DNA of 6,700 nucleotides, taken from the NCBI GenBank assembly GCA_021779875.1, contig JAJXZV010000166.1:1-6700 (forward strand), written 5' to 3'. Under the pieces are notes generated by a model. It saw nothing but the letters and a program-made list of their open reading frames with translations, did not search any database and was not told the origin of the DNA. Both the position numbers and the translations under genes were made by a program. Position 1 is the stretch's first letter, and each line of letters begins with the position of its first letter. Positions 6,441 to 6,700 of the stretch are shown piece after piece. The DNA is from Pseudomonadota bacterium (GTDB taxonomy: Bacteria > Pseudomonadota > Gammaproteobacteria > Steroidobacterales > Steroidobacteraceae).

Positions 6441-6700
6441 CAGGACGCGGCGCAGCGGGATCTGCTGGCGGAACTTGAGGTCGAGCCGGCCGTACTTCTC
6501 GACCGCGTGGCACAGCCCGGCGACGTGATGCGGCACGGCGACGGCCTTATGGCCGAGACGGCTCGCCTCCGCGATCGGCTCTCCGTCCGGGCCGAGGAAC
6601 ATCTCCCGCGTCGCCGCCGCCGGGGCACGCTCGCGGTAGTCGATCGCGACGGCGCGGCCCTTCTCCGCGTCCCAAATCACCATGAACCCGCCGCCGCCGA
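6435..6700 (-). CDS. ggt: Gamma-glutamyltranspeptidase fragment (part of the large subunit)
   Basis: Read from the right edge, the minus strand encodes GGGGFMVIWDAEKG, then VAIDYRERAPAAATREMF, then SRLGHKAVAVP, HHVAGLC and EKYGRLDLK. This is the order seen in the N-terminal part of gamma-glutamyltranspeptidase, a secreted N-terminal nucleophile hydrolase that cleaves gamma-glutamyl bonds such as that in glutathione. The Arg in DYRERAP corresponds to the substrate carboxylate-binding Arg of E. coli GGT (Arg114). About 88 codons are present: the signal peptide is off the window, and the rest of the large subunit and the catalytic Thr of the small subunit are missing. Similarity is clear to LDLK (6474) and may continue through LRRVLVP (to 6435), where serine acetyltransferase sequence on the other strand takes over. 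Other GGT-fold acylases are possible. Confidence 0.75.

Noticed and set aside
6441..6699. Plus-strand continuation of the serine acetyltransferase frame to the window end
   Set aside because: The translation lacks hexapeptide repeats and does not resemble the family after about residue 251, while the opposite strand gives clear gamma-glutamyltranspeptidase motifs. It is an antisense shadow.
1..6700. tRNA or rRNA genes, CRISPR arrays, insertion sequences, toxin-antitoxin or defence operons
   Set aside because: No cloverleaf, regularly spaced repeats, transposase motifs or terminal inverted repeats were seen. The only mobile-element hint is the methyltransferase fragment at the left edge.

Overview
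The window is a GC-rich (roughly 70% by eye) bacterial segment. Its gene content points to a Gram-negative, probably a gammaproteobacterium. The clues are a Kdo transferase for lipid A, a PCMT-like methyltransferase of the MVEQQIR type next to a single-domain rhodanese, a HAMP/PAS/GGDEF/EAL protein, and a cysK plus EpsC-type serine acetyltransferase pair. The lineage is an inference from protein style; no rRNA or other marker gene is present.

Layout. Positions 2 to about 135 read as the C-terminal half of a phage-type DNA N-6-adenine methyltransferase. Without a frame break this runs into the C-terminal three quarters of WaaA/KdtA, which ends at 1096. On the minus strand, a PCMT-like methyltransferase (2063 to 1413) is followed, with a one-base stop/start overlap, by a rhodanese (1413 to 1090). 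The rhodanese stop overlaps the end of waaA. A divergent intergenic region (2064-2228) separates these from a 777-aa membrane-anchored cyclic-di-GMP protein (2229-4562). A 133-bp leader then precedes cysK (4696-5679), followed 8 bp later by a serine O-acetyltransferase (from 5688). The acetyltransferase is recognisable to about 6435-6440. From there to the end, the minus strand encodes part of a gamma-glutamyltranspeptidase.

How the genes work together. The cysE-type acetyltransferase makes O-acetylserine and CysK converts it with sulfide to cysteine, so the pair is a two-step cysteine operon and the products may form the cysteine synthase complex. The rhodanese handles sulfane sulfur, but its operon partner is the methyltransferase and no direct link to cysK is visible. 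The GGDEF-EAL protein probably couples a sensed signal to c-di-GMP level. It has an intact GGDEF motif with an RxxD I-site, and a variant EAL motif (EVF) with the other metal and catalytic residues kept.

Most notable. Both ends look chimeric: two unrelated proteins are joined at the left and two convergent gene fragments are abutted at the right, each at a short stretch acceptable to both families. An assembly or amplification artefact is the simplest reading. The collinear chromosomal part would then be about 130-6440. I do not see a convincing new biological system; the leads are the degenerate EAL motif, the serine-less PCMT-like protein and the leaders upstream of the c-di-GMP gene and cysK.
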